Shown: positions 25,344 to 34,483, numbered from the stretch's first letter. The stretch: 64,000 bases of DNA from Micromonospora sp. NBRC 110009 (GCF_030518795.1 NZ_CP130427.1:1922001-1986000); one strand, 5' to 3'. Program-made: numbers and translations. The notes: generated by a model not told the origin, from the letters alone.

Positions 25344-27782
25344 GTGCGCAAAGTCGCAGTGGGTCTGCTCGGGCTTTCGTTGACGGCGACGGGACTGGTG
25401 GCGGGCACGACCGCCAGCGCCGCGCCGGCGCCGAAGCTGCCGGCGTCCGCGCCGTCGGTCGCCGAGCCCGCCCAGGCCGATCACGATCTGCCGGACAAGG
25501 CCGAGGAAAAGCGCCGCACGCTGCGCCAGGAGGGCCTGAGCGAGGTCCTCTCCGGCAAGGCCAAGCCACAGAAGATCAACGGCAGCACCGTCGTCAAGGT
25601 CGGCGAGACCGCCGGCGCCCGGGCCGCAGCCCCGGGCAAGGCCGGCAAGAAGGACCAGTACGTCGAGCTGGCCCGGGAGCGGACCGACAAGATCTTCGTG
25701 ATCCTCGCCGAGTTCGGCGACGAGCGGGATCCCGCCTACCCGGACAAGGACACCGACCCCAACATTCCCGGCCCGACGCGGTTCGACGGACCGCGGCACG
25801 ACGAGATCCCGGCACCGAGCCGGGCCGTGGACAACTCCACCGTCTGGCAGGCGGACTACAGCCCGGAGCACTTCCGCCAGCTGTACTTCGGCACCAAGCC
25901 GGGCGACGAGTCGCTCAAGCAGTATTACGAGGCCCAGTCGTCCGGGCGGTACAGCGTGGACGGCGAGGTCACCGACTGGGTGAAGGTCAAGTACAACGAG
26001 GCCCGGTACGGCCGCTCGGACGACCCGATCGCGGACGACTCGGACAACCCGGCCAACGACCCTGCGGTCTGCGACAGCAACGTCTGCCAGAACACCTGGG
26101 ACCTGGTCCGGGACGCCGCCAACCAGTGGGTGGCCGACCAGAAGGCCAAGGGTCGCACCGACGCCCAGATCAAGGCCGACATGCAGTCGTTCGACCAGTG
26201 GGACCGGTTCGACTACGACGGTGACGGCAACTTCAACGAGCCGGACGGCTACATCGACCACTTCCAGATCGTCCACTCCGGCGGCGACCAGGCCGACGGT
26301 GACCCGCACCAGGGTGAGGACGCCATCTGGAGCCACCGCTGGTCGGCGTACAACACGTCGCCGGTCGGCCCCGACTTCAACAAGATCGGCGGCACCGAGA
26401 TCGGCGGCACCGGCGTCTGGATCCGTGACTACACCATCCAGCCGGAGAACGGCGGCCGCAGTGTCTTCTACCACGAGTACGGCCACGACCTCGGTCTGCC
26501 GGACGACTACAACGTCATCAGCGGTGGGGACAACAACAACGAGCACTGGACCCTGATGGCCCAGAGCCGGCTCAGCGGCAAGAACGACGGCGGCATCGGC
26601 GAGCGCGGCGGCGACCTGGGCGCCTGGAACAAGCTCCAGCTCGGCTGGCTCGACTACGAGGTGGTCAAGGCCGGGCAGAAGCGCACCCTGGACCTCGGCC
26701 CGCAGGAGTACAACTCCAAGCAGGCCCAGGCCGCCGTGGTGGTGCTTCCCCCGCGGACGTACACCTTCAACAACGGCAAGCCGTTCGAGGGGACTAAGCA
26801 GTACTTCTCCGGTAACGACGACAACCTGGACAACACGCTGACCAGGAGCATCGACCTCACCGGAAAGTCGACGGCAGCGATCTCGCTCAAGGGGCGCTAC
26901 TCCATCGAGTCCGGCTTCGACTACCTCTTCTTCGAGGCGTCCACGGACGGTGGCAGCACCTGGACAGCGCTGCCCGGCACCGTGGACGGCAAGCCCCTCC
27001 CGCCGGTGTCGAAGACCGACCCGCGGCCCGCACTCTCCGGCAGCAGCGGCGGCAGGTGGGTGGACATCAACCTCCCGCTGGACGCGGTGGCCGGCAAGCC
27101 GGTGCAGTTCCGGTTCCACTACCTCACCGACGGCGGGCTCTCCCTGGGCGGCTTCTTCGGTGACGCGATCACCGTGACCGCCGACGGGCAGACCCTGCTC
27201 AGCGACGGTGCCGAGAACGGCACCGGGGACTGGGCGGTCAAGGGCTGGAGCATCGCGGAGGAGACCTACACCCGGGACTTCGCCAACTACTACATCGCCG
27301 GCAACCGGTCCTACGTCTCGTACGACAAGTACCTGAAGACCGGCCCGTACTACTTCGGGTACCTGAACACCCGGCCCGACTGGGTGGACCACTACGCGTA
27401 CCAGCAGGGTCTGCTGATCTCGTACTGGAACCTCCGCTGGGCGGACAACGACACCGGTGCCTTCGGACACCCGGGTGAGGGTCGCAACCTGTACATCGAC
27501 GCGCACCCGCGCCCGATCTACAACCTGACCGGCCAGCCCTGGCGGGCCCGGGTCCAGGTCTACGACGCCCCGTTCAGCCTGACCAAGGCGGACTCGTTCA
27601 CGCTGCACATCAACAGCCAGCCGCAGTACATCCGTGGCCAGGCCGCGCAGCCGCTGTTCGACGACACCAAGCAGTACTGGTACCCGGAGCTGCCGAACCA
27701 CGGCGTCAAGCTCCCCGCCGCCGGCGTCAAGATCAAGGTTCTCAAGCAGGACGGCACCTCGCTGAAGGTCCGCTTCTCCTGA
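25344..27782 (+). CDS. Secreted M6-family metalloprotease 3
   Basis: An 812-aa paralogue. GGAAGG lies 7 bases before the GTG start. A signal peptide (VAVGLLGLSLTATGLVAGTT, cleavage near ASA) is followed by a Lys/Ala-rich propeptide, the catalytic domain with HEYGHDLGLPD at about residue 377, and WTLMAQSR. DYDGDGNFNEPDGYIDHFQ is the shared calcium-like loop. A two-cysteine segment (CDSNVC) near residue 243 is absent from protease 2. The C-terminal half has immune inhibitor A-type beta domains and ends KVLKQDGTSLKVRFS. A palindromic operator candidate precedes it and a strong terminator follows. Confidence 0.91.
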   Translation: MRKVAVGLLGLSLTATGLVAGTTASAAPAPKLPASAPSVAEPAQADHDLPDKAEEKRRTLRQEGLSEVLSGKAKPQKINGSTVVKVGETAGARAAAPGKAGKKDQYVELARERTDKIFVILAEFGDERDPAYPDKDTDPNIPGPTRFDGPRHDEIPAPSRAVDNSTVWQADYSPEHFRQLYFGTKPGDESLKQYYEAQSSGRYSVDGEVTDWVKVKYNEARYGRSDDPIADDSDNPANDPAVCDSNVCQNTWDLVRDAANQWVADQKAKGRTDAQIKADMQSFDQWDRFDYDGDGNFNEPDGYIDHFQIVHSGGDQADGDPHQGEDAIWSHRWSAYNTSPVGPDFNKIGGTEIGGTGVWIRDYTIQPENGGRSVFYHEYGHDLGLPDDYNVISGGDNNNEHWTLMAQSRLSGKNDGGIGERGGDLGAWNKLQLGWLDYEVVKAGQKRTLDLGPQEYNSKQAQAAVVVLPPRTYTFNNGKPFEGTKQYFSGNDDNLDNTLTRSIDLTGKSTAAISLKGRYSIESGFDYLFFEASTDGGSTWTALPGTVDGKPLPPVSKTDPRPALSGSSGGRWVDINLPLDAVAGKPVQFRFHYLTDGGLSLGGFFGDAITVTADGQTLLSDGAENGTGDWAVKGWSIAEETYTRDFANYYIAGNRSYVSYDKYLKTGPYYFGYLNTRPDWVDHYAYQQGLLISYWNLRWADNDTGAFGHPGEGRNLYIDAHPRPIYNLTGQPWRARVQVYDAPFSLTKADSFTLHINSQPQYIRGQAAQPLFDDTKQYWYPELPNHGVKLPAAGVKIKVLKQDGTSLKVRFS

Positions 27783-27804
27783 GCCGCTGATCGCCGCGAC
27801 ACCA

Positions 27805-27839
27805 GCGATGCCCGGGCAGCCGACCTGCCCGGGCATCGC
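27805..27839 (+). terminator. Terminator after M6 protease 3
   Basis: Perfect 15-bp arms (27805-27819/27825-27839) with loop CCGAC. Confidence 0.9.
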
Positions 27840-27949
27840 CCTGTCCGGCGCCGGGCCGGCCGCGGCGGCTCCGGCGCCGTCCCGGAGAATCCCCTGATCC
27901 TCGCCACCTGCGGGGCCATCCGTGCGGTACCGGCCCTAGGCTGTGCCCC

Positions 27950-28882
27950 ATGACCGACCAGCGCGGCGGGCCCGTCGACGAGTCCTGCGTCCTCCCCGAG
28001 GGGCCGTGGACGCACCGGTTCGTCGGCGCCAACGGCAGCCGCTTCCACGTCGTCGAGGCCGGCACCGGTCCGATGGTGCTCTTCCTGCACGGCTTCCCCG
28101 AATACTGGTACGCCTGGCAGGAGATGCTGCCGGCGGTCGCCGACGCGGGGTTCCGGGCGGTCGCGGTCGACCTGCGCGGGTACGGCGCGAGCGACAAGCC
28201 CCCCCGGGGGTACGACGGCTACACGCTCGCCGCCGACGTGGCCGGGCTGATCCGTGCCCTCGGTGAGCGGTCGGCGACGCTGGTGGGCAGCGGCGCCGGT
28301 GGGCTCATCGCCTGGACCGCCGCCTCGTTCCATCCCGCGCTGGTCCGGCGGCTGGTGGTGCTGGGCGCACCGCACCCGCTCCGGCTCCGGGCGGCCATCT
28401 TCGCCGACCCGCGCGGCCAGTTCACCGCCTCCACCCCGACGCTGAAGTTCCAGCTCCCCCGCTACGAACACGTGCTGACCCGGGACGACGCCGCCGAGGT
28501 GGCGACGATCCTGCGCCGCTGGGGCGGTCCGCAGTGGGTCAACGGCCCGGACTTCGAGGCGTACGCCCGGTGCTGCCGGGTGGCCATGCGGATCCCGCAG
28601 GCGGCCTTCTGCGCGCTGGAGGGCTACCGGTGGGCGTTCCGGTCGGCGCTGCGGCTGCACGGCTACCGGTTCGTCAAGCTGATGCAGAAGCCGCTGGTCA
28701 CGCCGACCCTCCAGCTGCACGGCGCGCTGGACCGGGCCTCCCTGCCGCGCACCGCCCAGGGGTCCGGCCGCTACGTCACCGCCCCGTACGAGTGGCGGCT
28801 GCTCGAGGGAGTGGGCCACTTCCCGCACGTGGAGGCCCCGGAGGTGGTGCTCGGCGAGGTGCTGCGCTGGACGAAGTCCTGA
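27950..28882 (+). CDS. EphE-like alpha/beta hydrolase lacking the nucleophile
   Basis: A 310-aa alpha/beta-hydrolase of the epoxide hydrolase type. Present are the oxyanion motif HGFPEYWYAW at about residue 46, VDLRGYGASDKP, the acid-loop HGALDRASLP and the catalytic His in GVGHFPHVEAPE (residue 290). The nucleophile elbow, normally G-x-D-x-G in epoxide hydrolases, reads VGSGAGG, placing Gly (residue 115) where Asp is expected, so hydrolysis by the usual covalent mechanism is doubtful. TAGGCT (27937-27942) lies 7 bases before the ATG: a leaderless start. Its place after acs agrees with ephE (Rv3670) in M. tuberculosis once the inserted block is ignored. Confidence 0.8.
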   Translation: MTDQRGGPVDESCVLPEGPWTHRFVGANGSRFHVVEAGTGPMVLFLHGFPEYWYAWQEMLPAVADAGFRAVAVDLRGYGASDKPPRGYDGYTLAADVAGLIRALGERSATLVGSGAGGLIAWTAASFHPALVRRLVVLGAPHPLRLRAAIFADPRGQFTASTPTLKFQLPRYEHVLTRDDAAEVATILRRWGGPQWVNGPDFEAYARCCRVAMRIPQAAFCALEGYRWAFRSALRLHGYRFVKLMQKPLVTPTLQLHGALDRASLPRTAQGSGRYVTAPYEWRLLEGVGHFPHVEAPEVVLGEVLRWTKS

Positions 28883-28883
28883 C

Positions 28884-29249
28884 TCAGACCCGCTGCTCAC
28901 GCAGGTCGACGACCTCCCGGGCCGGCGCCCAGCCCTGATAGACGCCGAAGTCGAAGGCCTCCAGCCCCATCGCCCGGGCGACCGGCCAGCGACCGCCGGT
29001 GTACTCCACCCGCAGCCAGCCCTCATGCTCGGCCAGCACGATGAACGGCTGCCCCTGCCAGGTGCAGGTGGTCCGGACGTACGCCAGGTCCTCGACCTCG
29101 GCGGCCGGCACCACCCGGACGTACCGGCCGGGGCGTACCTCCTGGAAGCCCTCGCCCGGTTCGGGCTGGTAGAGGCGGACGTCGTCGCCGTCCGGGCTGG
29201 CCTGGTACTCCCGGCCCCGCCAGCGGGCCACGTAGCCGTCCCGGGTCAC
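28884..29249 (-). CDS. Small protein coupled to the SseB-domain gene (candidate partner or immunity protein)
   Basis: A 121-aa soluble protein, mainly beta, with a distinctive C-terminal stretch LAEHEGWLRVEYTGGRWPVA and VYQGWAPAREV. No membrane segment or signal. Its GTG overlaps the stop of the large SseB protein gene (GTGA), so the two are made together. I do not recognise a named family. The tight coupling to a polymorphic-looking multidomain protein inside an ESX locus fits an immunity, chaperone or adaptor role; this is inference only. The stop is one base from that of the convergent EphE-like gene. Confidence 0.65.
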   Translation of the reverse strand: MTRDGYVARWRGREYQASPDGDDVRLYQPEPGEGFQEVRPGRYVRVVPAAEVEDLAYVRTTCTWQGQPFIVLAEHEGWLRVEYTGGRWPVARAMGLEAFDFGVYQGWAPAREVVDLREQRV

Positions 29250-32200
29250 GCCGCGTCCACCCGTCGCCAGAGCAGCGCGTCGGTGTCCAGCACCGCGACC
29301 ACCCGCTCGGTGCCGTCCGCGCCGATCCGGCACAGCTCCGCGCCGTGCGGCAGCCGGGCACTGTCCACCTTGAACTCCGCGACCACGTCGCTGGTTTCCC
29401 CGGGGGCGAACCCGTTGCCGCGGAACGGAGGACGCTCGATCACCCAGCCCTCCATGGCCCGCATCGCGGCCTCGTTCTGCCCGCCGTACGGGATGCGGTA
29501 GAGACTCGGCCGGTACACCGGCCAGCGCAGCACGTAGATCTCCTCGGCGTCGCGGGAGAACGGCGAACCCGGGTGGCCGAGGCCGAGCGCGTCGTACAGC
29601 TCGGTCGGGGTGCGCAGGTGGGCCAACTCGTTGGCCCGGTGCACGAAGCCGGAGACCCGGTCGTAGCCGCGCTCCAGGTAGTAGGCGAGCTGACTCGGGG
29701 CGATCACCTTCTGCATGGTCACCGGGCGGGTCCGGTCCACCGGCGGCGGCGCGGGCCGGCCGGCGGCCGCCGGCTCCGCCTCGGCGGCGGGCCGCTCCGG
29801 CTCCCCCTCCGGCTCGTCGCCGAGGCCCACCTCGGCGGCCCAGTTGGCCAGCGCCAGGACCTGCTCGCCGGGGTACGTCGCCCCGACCGGGCTGCCCGGG
29901 TTCACCGCGAACGACCAGTTCTCGTCCGGCCAGCGGCGGATGAGCTGGACGAACTTCACGCGTACCGTCTCGACCGGACCGTCGGCGCGGTCGGCCAGCC
30001 GCTCCGGCGAGGTGTAGACCACCACATACGTCCCGCCGTCGAGCTGCTCGGTACGCCAGACGAAGCCCGCCTCGCCGGGTCGGCTCGCCGGCCCGGAGTC
30101 GGCGGCCACCGGCAGCAGCACCCGGGCCAGCAGCAGGGTGGTGAGGAACCCGTCGGTGCTGCCACTGCTCACCGCGGCCAGCAGCTCCTCCTCCACCTCG
30201 TTCGCCGGCACGAAGTCGGCCGGCACCGGGCCCGGCGCGGCCGGCGTACCGTCGACGCGCGAGGTGGCTCCGGCAGCCGGCCCGGCCGGCGGCGCTGTCG
30301 GCGCCGTCGGGGAGCCGGTGGGCTCGCCGGCGGACGCGCTGCCCGGCTGCGCCGGCGCGGGGGGCTCGAAGAGCGACCCGGCCGGTTCGTCCGTCGCCGT
30401 CGACCCGGTCCGCTCCCCCGCTGGCGGAGCGGGCGGGAACAGGGACTCCGTTCGCTCGCCCGTTGGCGGAGCGGGCGGGAACAGGGATTCGGTCCGCTCC
30501 TCAACCGGTGGGGCAGGCGGGAACAACAGCTGGGTCCGCTCCTCAACCGGTGGGGCGGGCGGGAACAACGGCTGGGTCTGCTCCTCAACCGGTGGGGCGG
30601 GCGGGAACAACAGCTGGGGCTGCTCCTCAACCGGTGGGGCGGGCGGAAACAACAGCTGGGTCTGCTCGGCCGGTGCGGTGATCCGGTCGAACAGCGGCAT
30701 GGTCGCCTCGGCGGGCGGCTCGATCGGTTCGAACAACGACGCGACGGAGCGGTCGCGCCCGCCGTCGGCAGGGTCCGGCTCGGCCCGCTCAACGGGGGCG
30801 GGCGGCGCGAATGAACTCTCCCCCGACGGGCGGACCGGCTCGGCGGGGCGCTCGCCGTACGGCGCGGGCGCTCCCGCGTCGACGCGCTGGGCGAGTGGCT
30901 CCACGGCCAGCGGCACGGTGGGTTCGGCCGAACCGGCCCAGGGTCCGGCCGGCCCGGCGCTCTCCCCCCGGTACTCCGGCGGTGCCGTCGCGCCGGCCAG
31001 CGCGGAGCTGGCGGCGGGCACGGTGGGCACCGCGTACGGTTCGGGCACCACCGGGGCCGGGCCGGGGACCGGGCGGGCCGGGGCGGGCTCCTCGGGCTCG
31101 GTGAGGTCCCGGGACTCGATGATGGTGCCCTCGATGACGATCGGCGAGAAGCCCCGGCGCGAGGCCGGCGGGCCGGACACCGGCTCGGCGATCGACGGGG
31201 GCAACTCCTCCGCCTCGGCCGGGACGCCGAAGCCGGCGTCGCCCGGTGCCGGCGGGATGGGCTGCGTCCGCTCGCCCGCGTCCGGCGCCGCCGCGCCCGG
31301 CGCGTCGGGCGGCTGGGGACGGCGTCGGGGCAGCGACTGGGTCGCCTCCTCGCCAGCGGCCGGTGGCGGCACGGGACGGAACGGCCGGGTGGGCTCCTCG
31401 GCCGGGCGGAGCGCCGGCGTGGTCTCGCCGCCGTCCGTGCGGAACGCCCGGGTGGGATCCTCGGGCACCGGTTCGCTCAGCGGCCGGCGGCGCGGGAACG
31501 GCTGACCGCCACCGGCGAACCGGGACGGCGGCGCCGCCCGCTCCCCGGTCCGCTGGGACGGATCCAGCGGGGACGGGCGGCGGGACGACTGGCCGGAGGG
31601 TTCGAAGAACGACCGGGCCGGGCGCGGCGGCGCGGGCTCGCCGGAGCGGCCCGGCGGGCTGCCGGAGCGGCCGGCGCCGCCGAACGCGTCCGGCTCGTCG
31701 GGGCGGCGGCGCAGGTCGCTGAGCCAGCCGGAGAGGCTGTCGCCGCCCGGGTCGGAGCCGGAGGCGGAACGGTCCACAGCGGCGCGATCGGCGGGCGGCG
31801 CGGCCGCCGGAGCGCCGTTCGCCTGACCGGGCCACGCGTCGCGGGCTCCCGGCTCGTCCTCGGCTCGCCGGCCGTGGGGTCCGAGGCGGTTCGCGGCGAG
31901 GAAGCCATTCGGCTCCGGGCGGCGGGGGATCGGCGGCAGCGGGGACCCGGCGCCGCTCGGCGCGGCGGGCCGAGCCGGCGGGCTGGGGGCGGGCGGGAGC
32001 TGCACGGTCGCCGACTCCACCGCCGGGTCCGGGGCGGAGCCGCCGGCGGCGGGTGGCACCGGCGCGGCGGACGCCCGGCCGGCCGGCGCGAAGGAGGCCG
32101 CCGACGCCCGGCCGGCGCTCGGCGACGTCGCGCCGGCCGCCGACGCCCGGCCGGAACTCGGTGATGCCGAGCCGGAGGCTGGTGAGCCGGCGGTCGGTGC

Positions 32201-32821
32201 TGCGGAGCCGGCGGAAGGCGACGCCGGACCGGCGGGAGTCGCTGGCGCCGGGGCGAACGCGGCCGCCGGTGCCGCGGCGGGGAAGCCGGGTGACGCCGGG
32301 ACGGCGGCGGCGGGCGGGCCCGCTGACACCGGCGCGGTCGGCATGTCCCGGCCGGTGGCGTCCGTCTCGGTCCGGGCGCGGGCGGCGTTCTCGACCCGCT
32401 CCAGCCGGGCCCGCGCGCCCATCGTCCGCCCTGGCAGCCGGACGTCGCCCCGGGACAGCTGAGCCACGAACCAGGCGGGCAGGTAGCCCTCGATCGGGAG
32501 GCCCGGATTGACCGCGAGCCACCACTCGTGGTTGGGCCAGCCGGCGGCCAGGTCGGCGTACGGGACGCGCCGGGTGGCGCCGGCGTTCTCCCCCAGGCAG
32601 GCCCGCATCGCGGTGACGGAGGTGAATGCGAGGACGTGCGTCCGGCCGCCGGTGGTCCAGGTCCCCCAACCCGTCGGAGCCTGCCCGGCGAGCCCTTGGG
32701 CGGAGACCGGCAGCAGCAGGTCGACCCGGGTCAGGATGCGGAAGTAGAGCTGCTGGTCCTGGGCGCGCAGCGCGTCGCGCATCGCCACCTCGGCCTCGGT
32801 GGCCGGCTCCCATCCGGTCAC
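29246..32821 (-). CDS. Large double-SseB-domain protein of the ESX locus
   Basis: A 1191-aa cytosolic-looking protein. Residues about 1-130 and about 880-1010 are two copies of an SseB N-terminal-like domain, each with the telling NP turn (WPNHEWWLAVNPGLPIEGYL and WPDENWSFAVNPGSPVGATY). Between them are about 750 residues rich in Pro, Ala, Gly, Glu and Arg, including six tandem 14-residue repeats (separate entry). The last 180 residues (from MQKVIAPSQLAYYLERGYD) form a folded domain I cannot name. Two GTG codons are possible; the second (32821) is 8 bases after AAGGAG and is preferred. SseB-domain proteins are common accessories of actinobacterial type VII loci. Confidence 0.72.
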   Translation of the reverse strand: MTGWEPATEAEVAMRDALRAQDQQLYFRILTRVDLLLPVSAQGLAGQAPTGWGTWTTGGRTHVLAFTSVTAMRACLGENAGATRRVPYADLAAGWPNHEWWLAVNPGLPIEGYLPAWFVAQLSRGDVRLPGRTMGARARLERVENAARARTETDATGRDMPTAPVSAGPPAAAVPASPGFPAAAPAAAFAPAPATPAGPASPSAGSAAPTAGSPASGSASPSSGRASAAGATSPSAGRASAASFAPAGRASAAPVPPAAGGSAPDPAVESATVQLPPAPSPPARPAAPSGAGSPLPPIPRRPEPNGFLAANRLGPHGRRAEDEPGARDAWPGQANGAPAAAPPADRAAVDRSASGSDPGGDSLSGWLSDLRRRPDEPDAFGGAGRSGSPPGRSGEPAPPRPARSFFEPSGQSSRRPSPLDPSQRTGERAAPPSRFAGGGQPFPRRRPLSEPVPEDPTRAFRTDGGETTPALRPAEEPTRPFRPVPPPAAGEEATQSLPRRRPQPPDAPGAAAPDAGERTQPIPPAPGDAGFGVPAEAEELPPSIAEPVSGPPASRRGFSPIVIEGTIIESRDLTEPEEPAPARPVPGPAPVVPEPYAVPTVPAASSALAGATAPPEYRGESAGPAGPWAGSAEPTVPLAVEPLAQRVDAGAPAPYGERPAEPVRPSGESSFAPPAPVERAEPDPADGGRDRSVASLFEPIEPPAEATMPLFDRITAPAEQTQLLFPPAPPVEEQPQLLFPPAPPVEEQTQPLFPPAPPVEERTQLLFPPAPPVEERTESLFPPAPPTGERTESLFPPAPPAGERTGSTATDEPAGSLFEPPAPAQPGSASAGEPTGSPTAPTAPPAGPAAGATSRVDGTPAAPGPVPADFVPANEVEEELLAAVSSGSTDGFLTTLLLARVLLPVAADSGPASRPGEAGFVWRTEQLDGGTYVVVYTSPERLADRADGPVETVRVKFVQLIRRWPDENWSFAVNPGSPVGATYPGEQVLALANWAAEVGLGDEPEGEPERPAAEAEPAAAGRPAPPPVDRTRPVTMQKVIAPSQLAYYLERGYDRVSGFVHRANELAHLRTPTELYDALGLGHPGSPFSRDAEEIYVLRWPVYRPSLYRIPYGGQNEAAMRAMEGWVIERPPFRGNGFAPGETSDVVAEFKVDSARLPHGAELCRIGADGTERVVAVLDTDALLWRRVDAA
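30418..30670 (-). repeat. 42-bp tandem repeats in the SseB-protein linker
   Basis: Six near-identical 42-base units encode a 14-residue repeat with core LFPPAPPVEE(Q/R)TQ at about residues 718-802 of the SseB protein. The central four are most alike; the outer two have diverged at the VEE part (TGER, AGER). Confidence 0.9.
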
Positions 32822-32962
32822 GGCCACCTCTCCTTCCGCACACAGGCCACAGGCATCGCCTACAACCTACAAGGTGCTAGCAAGATCACAATGGCTGGCC
32901 ACCGGCCCTGCGGCGAGACGTTAACATCGCGTTCCGGAGTCGACACGATACGGAGGCGGTCG

Positions 32963-34168
32963 ATGTCCCGGCCCACCGCGCACCCGGCCCTGGCCGTCCT
33001 GGCGACCGTCCTTGCCACCGTGCTGCCGGCCACCCCGGCAGGGGCCCGCGCCCCGTCGGCGTGTGCCGCGCCACCCGCGCCGGCCCGCCCCGTGCCGGCC
33101 CAGCCGTGGCCCCAGCAGCGATACACACCCGACCGGCTCGCCCCGCTGGCCACCGGCGCCGGGGTGGTCGTGGCGGTCATCGACTCCGGCGTGGACCGTC
33201 GCCATCCGCAGCTCGCCGGGCGGGTGCTCGCCGGTGCCGACTTCCTCGACCCGGGCGGGGACGGCACCCGGGACTGCGCCGGGCACGGCACCTTCGTGGC
33301 GAGCATCATCGCGGCGCCGCCCCGCCCGGGCGTGGCGTTCCGGGGACTGGCACCGGACGCCCGCATCCTGCCCGTACGGGTCAGTGAGCAGCAGGTCGTG
33401 GCGGGGCGGGAGTCGGGGCGTACGGTCGGCGCGGCCGACTTCGCCCGGGCCATCCGGTGGGCGGTGGACCACGACGCCGACGTGCTCAACCTCTCCGTCG
33501 TGCTGTACGCGGACAATCCGGCGGTGCGCGCCGCGGTCGCCTACGCGGCCCGCCGGGACGTCGTGGTGGTGGCCGCCGCCGGCAACCTGCACGACAGCGG
33601 CGACCCGCGGCCGTACCCGGCGGCGTACGACGGGGTGCTCGGGGTGGGGGCGATCGGGGCGGACGGCAACCGTTCCGCCTTCTCCCAGACCGGCCCGTAC
33701 GTCGACCTGGTCGCCCCGGGCAGCGACGTGCTGATGGCCGCGCCCGGGCAGGGGCACCAGCGGGCGGAGGGCACGAGCTACGCCACCCCGTTCGTGGCCG
33801 CCACCGCGGCGCTGCTCCGCCAGTACCGCCCCGAGTTGAGCGCCGCCGAGGTGGCCCGACGGATCGTGGCCGGCGCCGACCCGGCCCCGGGGCGCGCGGA
33901 CGGCTACGGGGCGGGGGTGCTGAACCCGTACCGGGCGGTGACCGAGTCGCCCGCGACGGCGGCCGGCCAGCCCCCGCGGGGTGCGGCACTGGCGGTCGAT
34001 CGGCCGGATCCGGCCGAGCTGGCCCGGCAGGCGCGTCGAGCGACGGCCCGGCACCGCGCGCTCCTGGTGGCCGGCGCCACCGCAGCGGCGGCCGTCCTGG
34101 TGGCGCTCCTGGCCACGGTGCTGCCGCGCGGCGCCCGCCGCCGCTGGCGCCCCGCCGACCCAACCTGA
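32963..34168 (+). CDS. mycP: Mycosin: membrane-anchored S8 serine protease of type VII secretion
   Basis: A 401-aa subtilisin-type protease. It has a signal peptide (LAVLATVLATVLPATPAGA), then the triad: Asp74 in VIDSGVD, His108 in GHGTFVAS and Ser272 in GTSYATP, with the oxyanion Asn in AAAGNLHD. A C-terminal membrane helix (ALLVAGATAAAAVLVALLATVL) ends in Arg-rich residues, giving the mycosin topology with the protease outside. GGAGG is 7 bases before the ATG. Mycosins are structural and regulatory parts of ESX systems. It is divergent from the SseB gene and converges with the WXG100 pair; eccB, its usual upstream neighbour, is not here. Confidence 0.9.
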   Translation: MSRPTAHPALAVLATVLATVLPATPAGARAPSACAAPPAPARPVPAQPWPQQRYTPDRLAPLATGAGVVVAVIDSGVDRRHPQLAGRVLAGADFLDPGGDGTRDCAGHGTFVASIIAAPPRPGVAFRGLAPDARILPVRVSEQQVVAGRESGRTVGAADFARAIRWAVDHDADVLNLSVVLYADNPAVRAAVAYAARRDVVVVAAAGNLHDSGDPRPYPAAYDGVLGVGAIGADGNRSAFSQTGPYVDLVAPGSDVLMAAPGQGHQRAEGTSYATPFVAATAALLRQYRPELSAAEVARRIVAGADPAPGRADGYGAGVLNPYRAVTESPATAAGQPPRGAALAVDRPDPAELARQARRATARHRALLVAGATAAAAVLVALLATVLPRGARRRWRPADPT

Positions 34169-34170
34169 CC

Positions 34171-34188
34171 CACCCGCCCGCGCGGGTG
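34171..34188. terminator. Short hairpin between mycP and the WXG100 gene
   Basis: CACCCGC (34171-34177) pairs with GCGGGTG (34182-34188) around CCGC in the 21-base gap between two convergent genes; likely a bidirectional terminator. Confidence 0.6.
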
Positions 34189-34189
34189 G

Positions 34190-34483
34190 TCACTGGAAGA
34201 GGTTGGCGTTGCGCTTCTCGGTGTCGAGGTAGTCGGCGGCGGAGTCCTCCACCGCCAGCTTGATGTCGCGCAGCATGGCCTGGAGGTCCTGCGAGGCGGC
34301 CCGCCACCGCGCCTGCCGCTGCTCGTACGCCTCGCGGGCCTCGCCGGACCAGCTCGCGACCAGCGGCGCGGCGTCCCGCTCGAGCTGCCCGAGCTGGCTG
34401 TCGAGCGTGTTCAGCGCCTTCTGGATGTCCGCGGCGGCCTGCTGCAGCGCGGCGAAGTTGACGACCAGCACACCGTGGTCCAT
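34190..34483 (-). CDS. WXG100-family ESX substrate 1
   Basis: A 97-aa all-helical protein with the central WSG (W-x-G) turn between two long amphipathic helices (FAALQQAAADIQKALNTLDS and REAYEQRQARWRAASQDLQA), the EsxA/EsxB fold. A C-terminal YLDTEKRN segment resembles the Y-x-x-x-D/E export signal. GGAAGG lies 8 bases before the ATG. It follows the second WXG100 gene by 18 bases on the same strand, so the two probably form a heterodimer secreted by a type VII system. Confidence 0.9.
   Translation of the reverse strand: MDHGVLVVNFAALQQAAADIQKALNTLDSQLGQLERDAAPLVASWSGEAREAYEQRQARWRAASQDLQAMLRDIKLAVEDSAADYLDTEKRNANLFQ

Noticed and set aside
30418..30670. CRISPR array
   Set aside because: Units are contiguous 42-bp in-frame coding repeats with no spacers and no cas genes nearby.
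29345..30814. A 489-codon plus-strand frame opposite the SseB protein
   Set aside because: Composition is a mirror of the repeat-rich minus-strand gene; no start signal or recognisable motif.
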